Assembly: GCA_037576215.1 (NCBI GenBank)
Contig: JBANDB010000007.1
Location: 4,991,001 to 5,055,000, forward strand
Length of the DNA stretch: 64,000 nt
Reading direction: 5' to 3'
DNA from: Armillaria gallica
Lineage: Eukaryota; Basidiomycota; Agaricomycetes; Agaricales; Physalacriaceae
A program made the translations under genes and the position numbers. This document shows, in pieces, positions 44,818-55,279 of this stretch (position 1 is its first letter; every line of letters begins with the position of its first letter). The notes under the pieces were generated by a model. The model was not told the DNA's origin. It saw only the letters and a list, made by a program, of their open reading frames with translations, and searched no databases.

Positions 44818-46239
44818 ATGTCGGGATTCCTGCCATCTGCTGAAACTTTCGCAAAGGCAAGTAGTCGTGTATATTACAGCGAATTCTTTCTCATGAAATG
44901 GATTAGGGGGCATTCGCTACTGTAGCGACAGTGACAGCAACGGCGGCAGCATTGCTGTACTATGGGCAGAATTATCTCATCTGTGAGTGTTGCCTGCTGT
45001 CGCCAACGATTTCGGTGACCAAGAGCCCTCCTAGACCCGTCGGCGTACATTAGTCTCGGTCCGGAAGCAGACAGTACGTCTTTTCTGTTTCTCCTCGGGA
45101 CGTTACCTCATGTCGACATCCAGTTGTCGAGTCTCCAAGTTCATTCGGATTACACTACGAGGACGTTGAATTGAAGACATCTGATGGGGTTACCTTATGC
45201 TGCTACCTCCTCCCCCAGAAGAAGGAGCTCCCACGACCGACACGCTTCTCGACGATACCCATTACTCCCCTCAATTATTCGGACACGGAGACGGATGTGG
45301 AGGTGCGCCATCCATTCATCTCTAGCTGAAGCTTTCCTTTTCTCAGGCAGCATATAGCTTATGACTCGTCGGCCGACAGTGATCATGTTTCACGGCAATG
45401 GAGGCAACTTGGGTCACAGAATACCACTGGGGATGATGTTTCAACTCCTTATGCGATGTAATGTCTTGATGGTCTCATATCGCGGGTGTGTGCTTATACT
45501 TTCTTGTTTGCAACTGTATGAATTTTCATTCTCCCCGTAGATACGGAAAATCCGATGGCTCACCCTCAGAGAAAGGTGCGTCTATCTTCCTTCCATTCGC
45601 TGGCGCGTCCTTACGACCCCGCGTCAGGCTTTCAACAAGACGCACAAGCCGCATTGGACTACCTCAAGTCTGACCCCCGGTTTTCGAAGACGCGAATTGT
45701 CAGGATTTCTCCTTTTGGCACTCGGACGCAACGCTAATATCTTATGTTATGCAGTTCGTATACGGGCAATCCATTGGAGGAGCCGTAGCTATTGACCTCG
45801 TCAGCCGGAACCCAAACAAGATCTTTGCCCTCATTCTTGAAAACACATTTACCTCTCTCCCTGCACTCGTCCCGCACGTCCTACCCATCCTTGGTCCGTT
45901 CACATTTTTGTGTCACCAAAAGTGGAATTCAGCTTCGAAGATCCCGCTGATACCGGCAAGGACGCCTGTGTTACTGCTAAGCGGATCTGCAGATACGCTG
46001 GTCCCACCGGAGCATATGCGGGAGCTAAAGGAGCTGATGCGTAAGCGAGGAGATGACGAGGTGTCGAGATGGGAAGAGTTTGCTGGTGGTCAGCACAGTA
46101 AGTTGTGTACTCGTCTCTTAGCGTTTAACTAACAACGAGTGCAGATGACACATCGGCGCAGCGCGGGTATTGGAATGCCGTTGATGATTTCGTGACGAGC
46201 CTTATTCTCGCTTCTGAAAAGGAGAAGGCTCCACTGTAG
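44818..46239 (+). CDS. BEM46: Alpha/beta hydrolase of the BEM46/ABHD13 family
   Basis: Nine exons (44818-44860, 44926-44982, 45035-45073, 45124-45302, 45358-45485, 45541-45575, 45628-45698, 45755-46097, 46145-46239) total 990 nt, 329 aa, all phases matching. N-terminal signal anchor TVTATAAALLYYGQNYLIYP, then HYEDVELKTSDGVTLCCYLL. FHGNGGNLGHR carries the oxyanion-hole backbone, NVLMVSYRGYGKSDGSPSEK follows, and GQSIGGAVA holds the nucleophile Ser. SGSADTLVPPEHM supplies the acidic residue region (Asp), and the last intron sits immediately before NDTS, so the catalytic His of QHNDT straddles exons 8 and 9. BEM46 proteins sit on endomembranes and the plasma membrane and affect polarity and hyphal growth; the enzyme substrate is unknown. 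Complete and of normal family length. Confidence 0.9.
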
Positions 46240-46827
46240 AATGGGCGTTTGGATGTAATGTGTACCACTAGATTCTTGTTGTTATTGTAACCTAGCTTGT
46301 TATTGGGAGCAGGGTGGTATTCATGCCGCCGCATAAATACAGCTCTTCTCTGTTTAGACTACCTCCTCTCGACGGACTGTTTCCACAATTAACACTCGCT
46401 TATGGGCAATTGAAAGGAGGCCCTTGCTAGCATAACGACAATCAAGCATGAACTCCTTACTTGGTTTCATGCCAGAAGTTTGAGAGGCACCCAGGGTGAA
46501 AGACTTGCATGTACTAAATTTACGGATTGAATCCATTGAATCGAGATGGAACGATACGGGAAGCATGCCTGGCTTGTACGGAACGACATAATATCGTGCG
46601 GTATACGTTATCTGCAAAGGACTCCGAGGAGCACCTCAATAACGGTGAATAGAAAGCGGCATGACAAACTGGCCGCTGCTATAGGCAGAACACGTAGTAA
46701 TTCTGATTTTACGCCATCAAGGTAAACGGCAAGGCATAGGGAAACGTAGCGTGAGTTGATATAGGATTACAAAATTCATGGTTGTGACGAACGATAACAA
46801 ATCTTCTTCATACACGTCTCTATCGCT
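46240..46827. other. Intergenic, convergent, no gene seen
   Basis: Lies between two converging 3' ends. An 87-codon minus frame here has no signature. Confidence 0.5.
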
Positions 46828-47553
46828 CTAAGAAGCGTACAATTGTGTCCACTCCTTGCTGACGCGCTGTGCGTCCTTCTCGTTCTCCTTGTAATGCTTC
46901 GCAACGTCCGTCGCGAGGGGGTCATCAGGATTCGGTGCACTGAGCAACGCTTGTATCGACAGCAAGACAGTGCGGATCTGAAGAGCAGGCGACCATTTGT
47001 CTGTCACAGGCGATCGGTCAATCACCAATTACGAATGGCAAAATAGCTAACGCACCTTTCAGGATATCTAAACAGATTCGCCCGAGTTTATCTGTTTATC
47101 CATCTGAGCGAGATCACAAAAGTAGCTTGCTTGTCGTACAACGTACCGATGTTGGGGTGGTAGATCTTGGTCAGGAAACGGACCTTGGGAGGCGCCATTG
47201 GGTATTCCTCGGGCAGAAAAAGTTCCAGCTTGAAAACACCATCTGCGTGGACATATCCAGTGACTGCCGACCGATTACTGAACAGACAAACGCACTGGCA
47301 AACGGACTCCCATCAGGACCCTGGATAGTAACATCGAAATATCTCAAGTTGTCTTCATGCGGCGCAGCTGTTATTCCCGGCGCTGGGTCTGCTACCAGTC
47401 GCTCGGTTTCCTGTGCTTCTGGGTTAAATGCACGCGAGCGTTAAAAGACGGTTGCTAGTACCTTGATAATCCGCTGAGATCCAAGAAGGGTAAGGAGGAA
47501 ATGAGAAAGGAAGAGAAGAGTATTGCTGGAAAACATACCTTGGGCAAGGCCAT
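46828..47553 (-). CDS. UBC13: Ubiquitin-conjugating enzyme E2 Ubc13
   Basis: Six exons (47539-47553, 47462-47473, 47296-47410, 47147-47242, 47056-47091, 46828-47000) total 447 nt, 148 aa, in phase throughout. Reads MALPK, RIIK (a 12-nt exon), [110 protein letters not shown]. The catalytic Cys is in GRICLDIL, the HPN motif precedes it, and the MAPPK/ALL residues that contact RING ligases are intact. With a UEV partner (Mms2) it builds Lys63-linked ubiquitin chains for DNA-damage tolerance. The sequence is highly conserved, which makes the exon calls reliable. It is divergent from the GLTP gene. Confidence 0.95.
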
Positions 47554-48082
47554 ATGCAAGGAGAATGAGAATGGAGCGGTAGAATTACAGTGGCGGACGG
47601 GGTAAAGGCTGTGGAAGGAAGAGCCTTTTCCGTCACATGTCATCATAGGATGACTCAGCAAGGCTATTTCCTGATTTTCGACGCTTTCTTCTTTTCTGAA
47701 ATATTGAAGAATCGCTAGCCGCTTATGGCAAAAATATACGCTAGATACCTATCCACTTCCAAAATTACCTTCTTGATTTCTAACCGAGGGGAACGAAAGT
47801 CATCCCATATTCGCTGCGAGTCGTCGCTGCAACGAAAGGACGTCTCCAAAATCCCGAGCACTGGGAAATGCTTGGACCTTCATCTGTTTCCCATGTAAAC
47901 CTGCATTCGTTTCAGCTGTCCTTCCACCAACTCTGTATACGATTACTTACTCACTAGCGGCGTCAAACTCGGCCCGGTATCCGAGGACATGAGTGAAACT
48001 GAGTTTGTTCACACGCCTCTACAGCGCGGTCCACCAACAGCAGCAGGAAAACTCATGTCGTTATTTCATCCCTCCTCCCATC
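47554..48082. promoter_or_regulatory. Divergent intergenic region between UBC13 and the GLTP gene
   Basis: 529 bases separate the two start codons. CT-rich leader on the UBC13 side; no specific site recognised. Confidence 0.4.
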
Positions 48083-48913
48083 ATGCAGCCCTACTTTGAG
48101 ACTGTAAAGGTGTGTGCAGTATATGTCTTGTCATAAATTTCTGCTCAGACCGTTCTACTTAGGTGAACAGCATCTCCGTTCTCCAAACTGTCGCTCAAGC
48201 TCTTCCCTGTTCAGTCATTTGCAGACGTTCCTATTCATCCTGAGGGAATCGATACACGCGCATTCCTTGAAGCCTCAGATGGCTTAGTCGGCATGTTCGA
48301 CCTCCTCGGAATCGGCATATTTGGATTTGTACAGGCTGATATTCGCTCGAATATCAAGGTGCGACTAATAGTGGCTGGCTGACTCCTTCTGACAATACCC
48401 GTAGGAAGTACGCGCTCAATACGAGTCTATCGACCCAGCACCACTGACGGTCGAACGCATGCTGCCAGGTTTGCCCTGAATATGTCCAGAACGCCCCCCA
48501 CCCCTGACATAGGCCCGTCTACAGGAGCATGCGCACCCTCACTCACCCGTCTCGTGCGGGGCCTTGCCTTCACATGCCTCGCGCTGCAGAACATGCAAGA
48601 AAATCCCTCACGTGAACTGCATGTCTGCTTCAAGTCCTCGTATGATACTGTTTTGAAGCATCATCACTCTTTCGTTATTAGATCGGTGGTATACGTGAGT
48701 CTTGCGTGAATTCAATCGGTCACTTTGGTATTGATAACAAGGCAGGTCGCTCTTCGTGCGGTCCCCCATCGAAAGGACTTCTACAGTCGCATTGCCCAAG
48801 GCGCGCCGCACGACAAACTAGATGAGGAAATGCGACGCTGGTTGTCAGGACTCGATGGGATTGTTCAGCGTCTGAAAAAGTACCTGAAACAAGGAGGATT
48901 CGGCACTGTATGA
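48083..48913 (+). CDS. Glycolipid transfer protein (GLTP/HET-C2 type)
   Basis: Five exons (48083-48109, 48215-48358, 48405-48468, 48525-48694, 48746-48913) total 573 nt, 190 aa, in phase. Begins MQPYFETVK then SFADVPIHPEGIDTRAFLEA, LVGMFDLLGIGIFGFVQADI with RSNIKEVRAQY (the Asp and Asn that bind the sugar head group, followed by Lys). RLVRGLAFTCLALQNM follows, then FKSSYDTVLKHHHSFVIRSV with the conserved His, and ends with LDGIVQRLKKYL. Cytosolic proteins of this fold move glycosphingolipids between membranes. In HET-C2 and human GLTP a Trp stacks on the sugar just before Leu-x-Arg-Gly-Leu; here that position is Arg (TRLVRGL). Length and fold are normal. Confidence 0.9.
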
Positions 48914-49740
48914 TCATGAATTGTGGATTTTGACGCGCCGTTGTTGTATAGATCTATAGCACAGTGGGGACGGTGTTAGTAGCTCCTATGTTCTCTGAAC
49001 GTTTAAATAAATTTTAACTCGAGTTGATTAGTGTATGTCCTTTCGAACACTCGTCGTCGTCCTACTACAGTGCATCTCATGACCTTATCGACACCCCGAT
49101 TTCTCGGGATTTTACTGCAAAATAGGGCCCAAATTTTGTTTCTAGGAAGGAAACCTATGAAAAGAATGCGATTGGCAAAATTTTGCATTTTTTCCCACGG
49201 TGTTTCACTTTTTCGGGCCTAGAAAATAAATTGTACTTAATCTCGGTCAGTAATTGTGATCCCCGATTCTTTCCGAAGCATGAGGAAACGACAGAGGGTT
49301 GTAGAAAAACGTAACTGGTCGTGAGCAGTGCCAAACTGTCTGGACAGGGGCTATACTCCGGGTTGGCTTACAAATCTCTGCTGATTGGCGAGCATTCGGC
49401 ATGCTTCGGCTGACATGCCGGGTGGCTGAAATTGATTGCCGTTGTGGCTGTCTTTCCGGTTTCTCCCTATTGGTTTCCTTGTATCCCGGTCTTGTCGGAA
49501 AACCTTTGATGGCATGCTTATAAAGCGATTCGCTGGTACCTACAAGCTTCCTTCTTTCCCCTCATCATCTCGTTGTTATAAGGGTCTGTGCTTCGCTTGT
49601 GATTCCTATCATTGCTTGTTTTTTTACGCTCTGCGGACGTCCTGCGTCGATTGTTGTCTGTTCCACAGCCCCGCTCTGCGGTTTATTGATATCAGCCTCT
49701 GGCTACAGCTCTGTTTTATCAATATACCTATTGTAGCGTT
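48914..49740. other. Intergenic with short dispersed repeat
   Basis: 49204-49245 (TGTTTCACTTTTT, GGGCC, GAAAAT, TAATCTCG) resembles 55755-55800, and 49126-49165 resembles 44674-44712. No gene; upstream limit of the Helitron remnant is not visible. Confidence 0.4.
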
Positions 49741-51714
49741 ATGCGTCCGTTTAGTTTCAATAAATTACCCTGTGATACTATGTATGTAGGATACAGTAAT
49801 ACAATACAGTCCCTATATGAACCAGATAACCCAAATCAACGTGCGCATTTTGCTACGCCCGCCAGTGTGTGCCTGTGGTTATGTCTGGTGTTCCGAGAGT
49901 GTATACCCATTCATGGTCAGACATTTATGGTGAGGTATCATGATAGTTGCGATGTATTCATTGTGGAAAGCCTTGCTATGGATCGACGTATCTCGCTTCC
50001 AAGATCTGAGGTTGAGGCACCGACGTTCTATCCTTGGACTTATGACCAGAAAATGTTTCTCGGGGAACAGACTAATCCGTCTTGGATATACGCTAACGAG
50101 CACCATTTGTCTAGCTCTCTGGGTTGTTGTACAGTTGAGGAAATGGTTAATGTGGTTACCGTACCTCGAACGGAGCGAAAACGCAGCTCAGTGATTAAGA
50201 CGGTAATCGCCTCTTTCATGGCATATGCCTCTGAAGTATCTATCATGTCTGATTCTGCCATTCTTGAGCTCCATAGTCGGCTGGCTGGCGCCTCTGCTAG
50301 AAGCAATCAGCGTCGGTTTTCAGTGTTCGAGCTGTTCCGTATACGTTTTGGTGATAGTGTGTTCCCAGGCATTGTCCGATGGCACCAGGGCTTGCAGTCG
50401 TACGCTCCTGACACTTGTGAGCCGAATGATCTCCTCTCTGATCTTGAGTTGAACTTCTCATCGTTTGTGAAAAAGAAAGGGACACGATTGCCACGTATAA
50501 CCAACGCCACGTTGAAGTCTATCAACGACTCGCTTCATTTCACTAGGCATCTTCGTCGGCGCAATGTTTCAAGAGATGATTACATAGATTTCTTGGTTGA
50601 CAGCCTTCAGAAAAGATGGGACGATGGTATCACGACCCCTGGATATCTTATAGCCGACATGCTTAATCACTACGTGGCCTCTGTGGACCTTCGGTCGCAA
50701 ACCGCCCTGTTTGATCTTCTGGAAGTGGAGTACGGTGTTCAGTTGTGTTGCATTTTACTTCCTCCGATGCATGCCCGCGGTCGTCGCGAAAGACGTCAAA
50801 ATCTAGCGGCAGAACGGCGTAATATGGAGACTGATACTTTGGCAGAACACTTTCGCAATATAAAAGAGAATTGGCCCTTGCCTGTACCTGAGAATGTCAA
50901 GGTCAAGTGTATACGAGATTTTAGAGAGAAAACGTGTTGGCCTGACACTTTTCCGTGTGCGGTATGTTCCAGAGAGCTTGTTAAGGGCGAGCCTTTAACT
51001 GTTAAGCGTTATCCGCTCGTAGACGTGGATGTTTCTTTTGCTGAAAAGTTCCATCTGGATCTGTTAGCAGTTGACGATACCGAACATCGACCTGAAAGCG
51101 TTGAGCATCCTGTGCTACGTGGTTGCATGGTGGAACCATCTGGTTGCGTTGATGGTCTGTTTAACATGTGTGTTCACTGTGAGAACAAGCTGAAGGATGG
51201 GCGTCTACCCAAGTATGCGATCAGGAATCAGCTGTTCCGTGGAGCCTTGCCCGCCTACTTTAAGGACATCACATGGGTGGAAGAAATGGTCTGTTCGATC
51301 TATCGATGTACTGCTCATGTTTCTCGTCTTTACGGTTCTCCGGATCCGACGCAACCTCGAGTATTCTACGGAAACACTTGTGCTCACGACGTTAATTTGG
51401 TTTCCACTGTGAACGTGCTGCCGCAAACGCCGTCCGATATAAAGGATATGCTTAGCGTGATTTTCGTGGGTCCACGACAATCTATAAAGTCTTGTTTAAA
51501 GACGCTGTTCTATATTCGGAAGAAAAAGGTCTGGAACTTGTTGCGATATCTCTGTAAGCACAATCGACTGTATCATAATATTGAGCTGAGTATAGAGCAG
51601 ATGGAACTGTATAGACGATTAAATAGCGCCGACGAAATCATCCCTGGTCTTGAAAAATATGCCTTCCAATTCGAACATCACAGGTCTCAAGCAGACATCT
51701 TTGAAGAGGAGACT

Positions 51715-51723
51715 GCTGGTCTT
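51715..51723 (+). repeat. Target-site duplication, left copy
   Basis: GCTGGTCTT immediately before the left terminal repeat; identical to 53249-53257. Confidence 0.85.
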
Positions 51724-51753
51724 GGGCACGGTGAATTTCGCGTTTGCGTGATG
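51724..51753 (+). repeat. Left terminal inverted repeat
   Basis: GGGCACGGT followed by GAATTTCGCGTTTGCGTGAT and G. The inner 21 bases are identical in the right end. Confidence 0.85.
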
Positions 51754-53218
51754 TGTTGGTGCATTCGCTGTGTTTGCGTTAAATCCAGATGCGTTTGCGT
51801 TAATGCGTGTGCGTGTGCGTTATTGTGCATGCGTTGGAAGAAATGCGTTGATGCGTTTGATGCGTGTGCGTGCGTGACAGACGTGCGTTTTCTTTGATTT
51901 TCTTGCGTTTCTTGTCGTTTTGGTTTCTGTGCGTGACCACGGCCTACATGGCCAGCTGTGGCCTATCGGCAACCAACAAGGGATAGTAGCATGTGCCCCT
52001 GATGGCGTGGGATAAGGACACGGATCAGAGGTCTTCAGCGATCTCTGTACCCAATGTTAAATTTTCATTAACAATACTCGTATACCTGCAGGTATCATTT
52101 CATTCATTCTTTCGATGACAACTGATGTCTTTTGTATCCAAGAACGGCAGAAAGAACTACTTGATTCTGAAATAGCTCACGCTAGCATTGGAAATTTGTA
52201 TGTTCTCGCTATCATTGTTTTTCATGCTCATTCTTAAGGTCTTGCGCCAGGTCTTAATTACTTTGTTGAAATAAAGTATTTGTTTAAACTTACTTTGTGC
52301 CTCTTTTTATGACAAGTCCGACAATAAAAGCAGCTCTGCCTGAAGGATCAATTTTGTATTTCTCTCCTCGCTCTTTCTCTCCTCGCATGTGTTGTTTCCC
52401 TCATCTATATGCTGGTCAGTTAGCGCTTCCCTCTACCCTCACTGCCATAAGCTTACTGTCTTTGACAGAAGAACCTTGCATGCACATCAGCCAGGTGGCT
52501 ACTTGAGCCTGATGCTCAAGTCCCCATGCAACATTGTACTGACCAAAGCAAAGTTCTCAACGAACGCGACACTCAACCAGGATCAGCTCGTACAGAGCTG
52601 ACGTCTCTCGTGAATCTGGATGTGCTCATCCCAGTCTTCGATTCTGATACTGGTGCGTTACTACATGATTTATGAAAGGTCTGAGAACTTATTCTCCTTG
52701 TCAGGTTGAATCAAGGCACTGAAAGATGTTCCTGCTTAACTGAACGATTTTATGGATATCCTGATGGTATGAAACACCAACAAATGCTGTTTTACAAGCA
52801 AGAAGTACAGAGGAACACAATGTGGGGTTGAAGTTAGGTTGAACGCACCTTAACGCACCCAAAACGCACCTGTCACAAATTCGTCACAGTCACGTGCGTG
52901 GATGCGTGATATTTTGAACGCATGCGTGAAGACCTGCGAGAGGTGCGTTCAAAATTTAGTTGATATGCGAGATGCGTTCCGACTTAATCATTGATTTTGT
53001 CTTATAGCACAACTTACAGAACATTCTCTAAGGTACGGATGCATGCTATAAGCATTGGTTTTACTTATAATGCAAGTTATGATACAGATACATGCTTGTG
53101 GATTACCAGTGGTGCTTTCGTGGGAGGTAAATCACAATAATGGTCTAATCTCAAACACACCGAAACACACCAAACGCATACCACCAAAACGCACCAAACG
53201 CAAAAAAACGCAAAAACG

Positions 53219-53248
53219 CATCACGCAAACGCGAAATTCTCCCGGCCC
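53219..53248 (-). repeat. Right terminal inverted repeat
   Basis: Read on the minus strand it is GGGCCGGGA followed by the same inner 21 bases as the left end, differing at positions 5, 6 and 9. Confidence 0.85.
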
Positions 53249-53257
53249 GCTGGTCTT
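53249..53257 (+). repeat. Target-site duplication, right copy
   Basis: GCTGGTCTT directly after the right terminal repeat, identical to 51715-51723, and in frame with the Helitron coding sequence that resumes at 53258. Confidence 0.85.
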
Positions 53258-53303
53258 GAGCCTCACTATGTATCCGACGCAACGAAGGATATTGATTTAG
53301 ATG

Positions 53304-54178
53304 ATGCCGACGAAAGTATGTGTTTACTCGACCGATTTCAAATATACCAATAAGATCACTGGCGCGTACACTTATCCTCAGAGCTTCTTTGCGCTCGGTT
53401 CGGCGACGTTCTGCAGTCTGTTCAAAGGCGAATTCAATCGTGCGATCGCGATGAAACCTTTGAAAGGCTTCTGGCCTCGTCAAGCGTCCGTTCTGGGTCA
53501 AATAATGGAAGTAGACTTTGATCGCAACCTTTTCAGTTTCAAGACGGTCCGAGACGGACTTTTATTCTCGACGTATCCCAAGCCGAAAGGTATGTCAACG
53601 TAACGCCTACCACGACGCAAGCCAATACTATCACAGAACCATCGGCACCCCCTACACCTAGTAAAGCACGCCTGAATGGCAAATATTTTGGTCCACGTTA
53701 GTCTCACTTCATTGCATGTCAACCAACTTATTAAAGCCCTCCTTAGCTATCCGACACTGGAACGAAGACGGTGAATATACTACCTACACCGTGCCACACG
53801 TGCACTGATATATTGCGTGCAACAGTACCCTTCTTCGACGCGACGAAGGAATTCGATCCCACGAAATTTCACAAGTGCCCTCCAATCAAATCCGAGCTGG
53901 AGGAAGGAACCATCGCATTGCTGGTATTCACCGCTACGAAGTACGGCGACGACGTAGGTTCCTTTAACATTCAAATCGTGGCCAAGATACACGATCCGCC
54001 TGCGGTCATAAGCGGCACTATTCCGGCCAAACCGCTGCCCAACTATCTCACGAACTTTGGAGATATAGGTGTACTTGGCGAGGACTTTCCTGAACCGAAG
54101 TCCGAAGATGAAGAAGAGAATCCTTATGAAAGCACCAAAGCATATCTTTACGAGCTAGCGAGATACAAATACGCGTAG
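53304..54178 (+). CDS. Orphan protein with acidic C-terminus, four exons
   Basis: Exons 53304-53589, 53637-53696, 53747-53770 and 53826-54178 total 723 nt, 240 aa, with all phases matching (an adjacent ATG at 53301 adds one Met). Reads MPTKVCVYSTDFKYTNKITG, TYPQSFFALGSATFCSLFKG, MKPLKGFWPRQASVLGQIME, a linker EPSAPPTPSKARLNGKYFGP, PIRHWNEDVPFFDATKEFDP, LEEGTIALLVFTATKYGDDV and a Glu/Asp-rich end. No signal peptide or membrane helix. I do not recognise the family. Its first codons lie on the last bases of the Helitron remnant in another frame, so it is either a cargo gene or sits at the Helitron's truncation point. Confidence 0.6.
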
Positions 54179-54586
54179 CATGTCACTTGTATCTTCCTAA
54201 GCAATACATAGTATACTATGATAAATGACCAACAACTCTCAGTGGCATTCTGAGGTACTTGACCCTGAAAGGGTATGTGCATATTGATAATCTAATGAAT
54301 ATATTCTTTCTACAGCTTACCAGTACAAGGCAAAATCAATTTCCCGTTCATATCACGGAGCCGATAGTCACAGAATGTCCGAGACATCGTGAAAATTTCC
54401 ATCACAAATTGTAGGAATGATTGTCTAGACGAAGACGGTCCTAACGCGCCACACAATGCACGAAGCTGTTGTCAACCTGGAAATAATTTCTATTTCTACA
54501 TCAAGATACTCCTGAGTACTGTGTCGAGACATATATTATCTGCTAGAAGTGCTATTGCTTAACTGACAACTAGCCTGCGTCTCCAC
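54179..54586. other. Intergenic, no gene seen
   Basis: AT-rich spacer with no recognisable motif. Confidence 0.5.
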
Positions 54587-55279
54587 ATGGAAACTCACGA
54601 CCTCAGACAGTGCACATACGCCGATACCCTCACATCATGTACGACGCCAGACCTCCCGCGCGTAACATTATCCAACCATTTGGGCTTGTCTACCAATCCT
54701 CACGAACCGTATCCCTGTCTCGCTGATACGTTACCTTACAGAAGACCAGACGTACGAGCAAGCTCGATTTATTTCTCGCCTATTCTTACCCTTCCGCAGA
54801 TCTTCCCGGAGTCATCGCACACCTTTAACGACATTGCCGTTGGCTTCTCGGTAAGCGTATCTTATTCAAGAGAATCACACTCACCGTCCAACGTTCATCC
54901 AGAACATGCATACAGACCGAAACTCTCTACCGCCTCCTTCACCTCCCTCGATTGCTCTAGCGTTAGGGAGGCTGATCACAAGAAAGTGCGTTTTATAACC
55001 CTCCTAATAACAGGGTTAAATCCTGATACCGAGTAGGATATGAATCAACTTACAAACGCACCGAAAGAAACCATCTGGTCACTGGGACGACCCAAACGTT
55101 CCGACCAGGCAATTACTTCGACTTTCCGGGTCTCCAATGCATCCACAACTCTTACCGAAGTTCTGTGGCTTTTGGATCGCAATGATCTGGAACCTGCTGA
55201 CGTCCGCAGGGCTATTTTCATGCTCCAGGCAATCCTCAATAAGATGATAGAAATGCAAGAGAACAAAAAAGCAGATTAA
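54587..55279 (+). CDS. Hypothetical protein with C-terminal helix
   Basis: Exon 1 (54587-54850) starts METHDLRQCTYADTLTSCTT, PDLPRVTLSNHLGL and RRPDVRASSIYFSPILTLPQ, and ends at GGCTTCTCG before a GTAAGC donor. An acceptor CATCCAG leads to NMHTDRNSLPPPSPPSIALA and LGRLITRK (54903-54985). A final block from 55040 reads MNQLTNAPKETIWSLGRPKR, LTEVLWLLDRNDLEPADVRR and FMLQAILNKMIEMQ, with heptad-like spacing. The junction between the last two is one base out in every combination I tried, so there is a lesion or an unseen exon. No family recognised; not secreted. Confidence 0.45.

Larger units (their letters stand above)
51724..53248. mobile_element. 1,525-bp terminal-inverted-repeat DNA transposon, non-autonomous, nested in the Helitron
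   Basis: Bounded by 30-bp inverted repeats (51724-51753 and 53219-53248) that differ at three positions, and flanked by a perfect 9-bp direct repeat. Removing the element plus one copy of the duplication restores the Helitron frame (GCT GGT CTT GAG). Just inside the ends are arrays of GCGT words, 17 on the left within about 210 bases and 7 clustered ACGC words on the right, resembling the subterminal transposase-binding arrays of hAT and Mutator-like elements. The interior (51940-53150) has only short frames and no transposase motif that I can see. A 9-bp duplication fits Mutator-like elements best; hAT elements make 8 bp. If the element began one base later the duplication would read as 10 bp. 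Confidence 0.85.
49741..53300 (+). pseudogene. Helitron helicase-type polyprotein, N-terminal remnant interrupted by a nested element
   Basis: A 661-codon frame (49741-51723) followed, after the nested element, by about 14 more codons (53258-53300: EPHYVSDATKDIDLDDADES). The C-terminal half has the layout of the domain called DUF6570 found upstream of the Rep domain in fungal Helitrons: FPCAVCSRELV, MCVHCENKLKDGRLPKYAIR, NQLFRGALPAYFKDITWVEE, then DIKDMLSVIFVGPRQSIKS and KKVWNLLRYLCKHNRLYHN. No Rep tyrosine motif, no helicase Walker motifs and no Helitron hairpin end follow, so the element is truncated and immobile. The frame is intact apart from the insertion, which points to recent death or to co-option. 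Start codon choice is uncertain; a later Met is possible. Confidence 0.7.

Noticed and set aside
44851..44925. GC-AG intron at the start of the BEM46 gene
   Set aside because: A GT donor four bases further (after GGCAA) gives the correct phase, while the GC choice leads to a stop.
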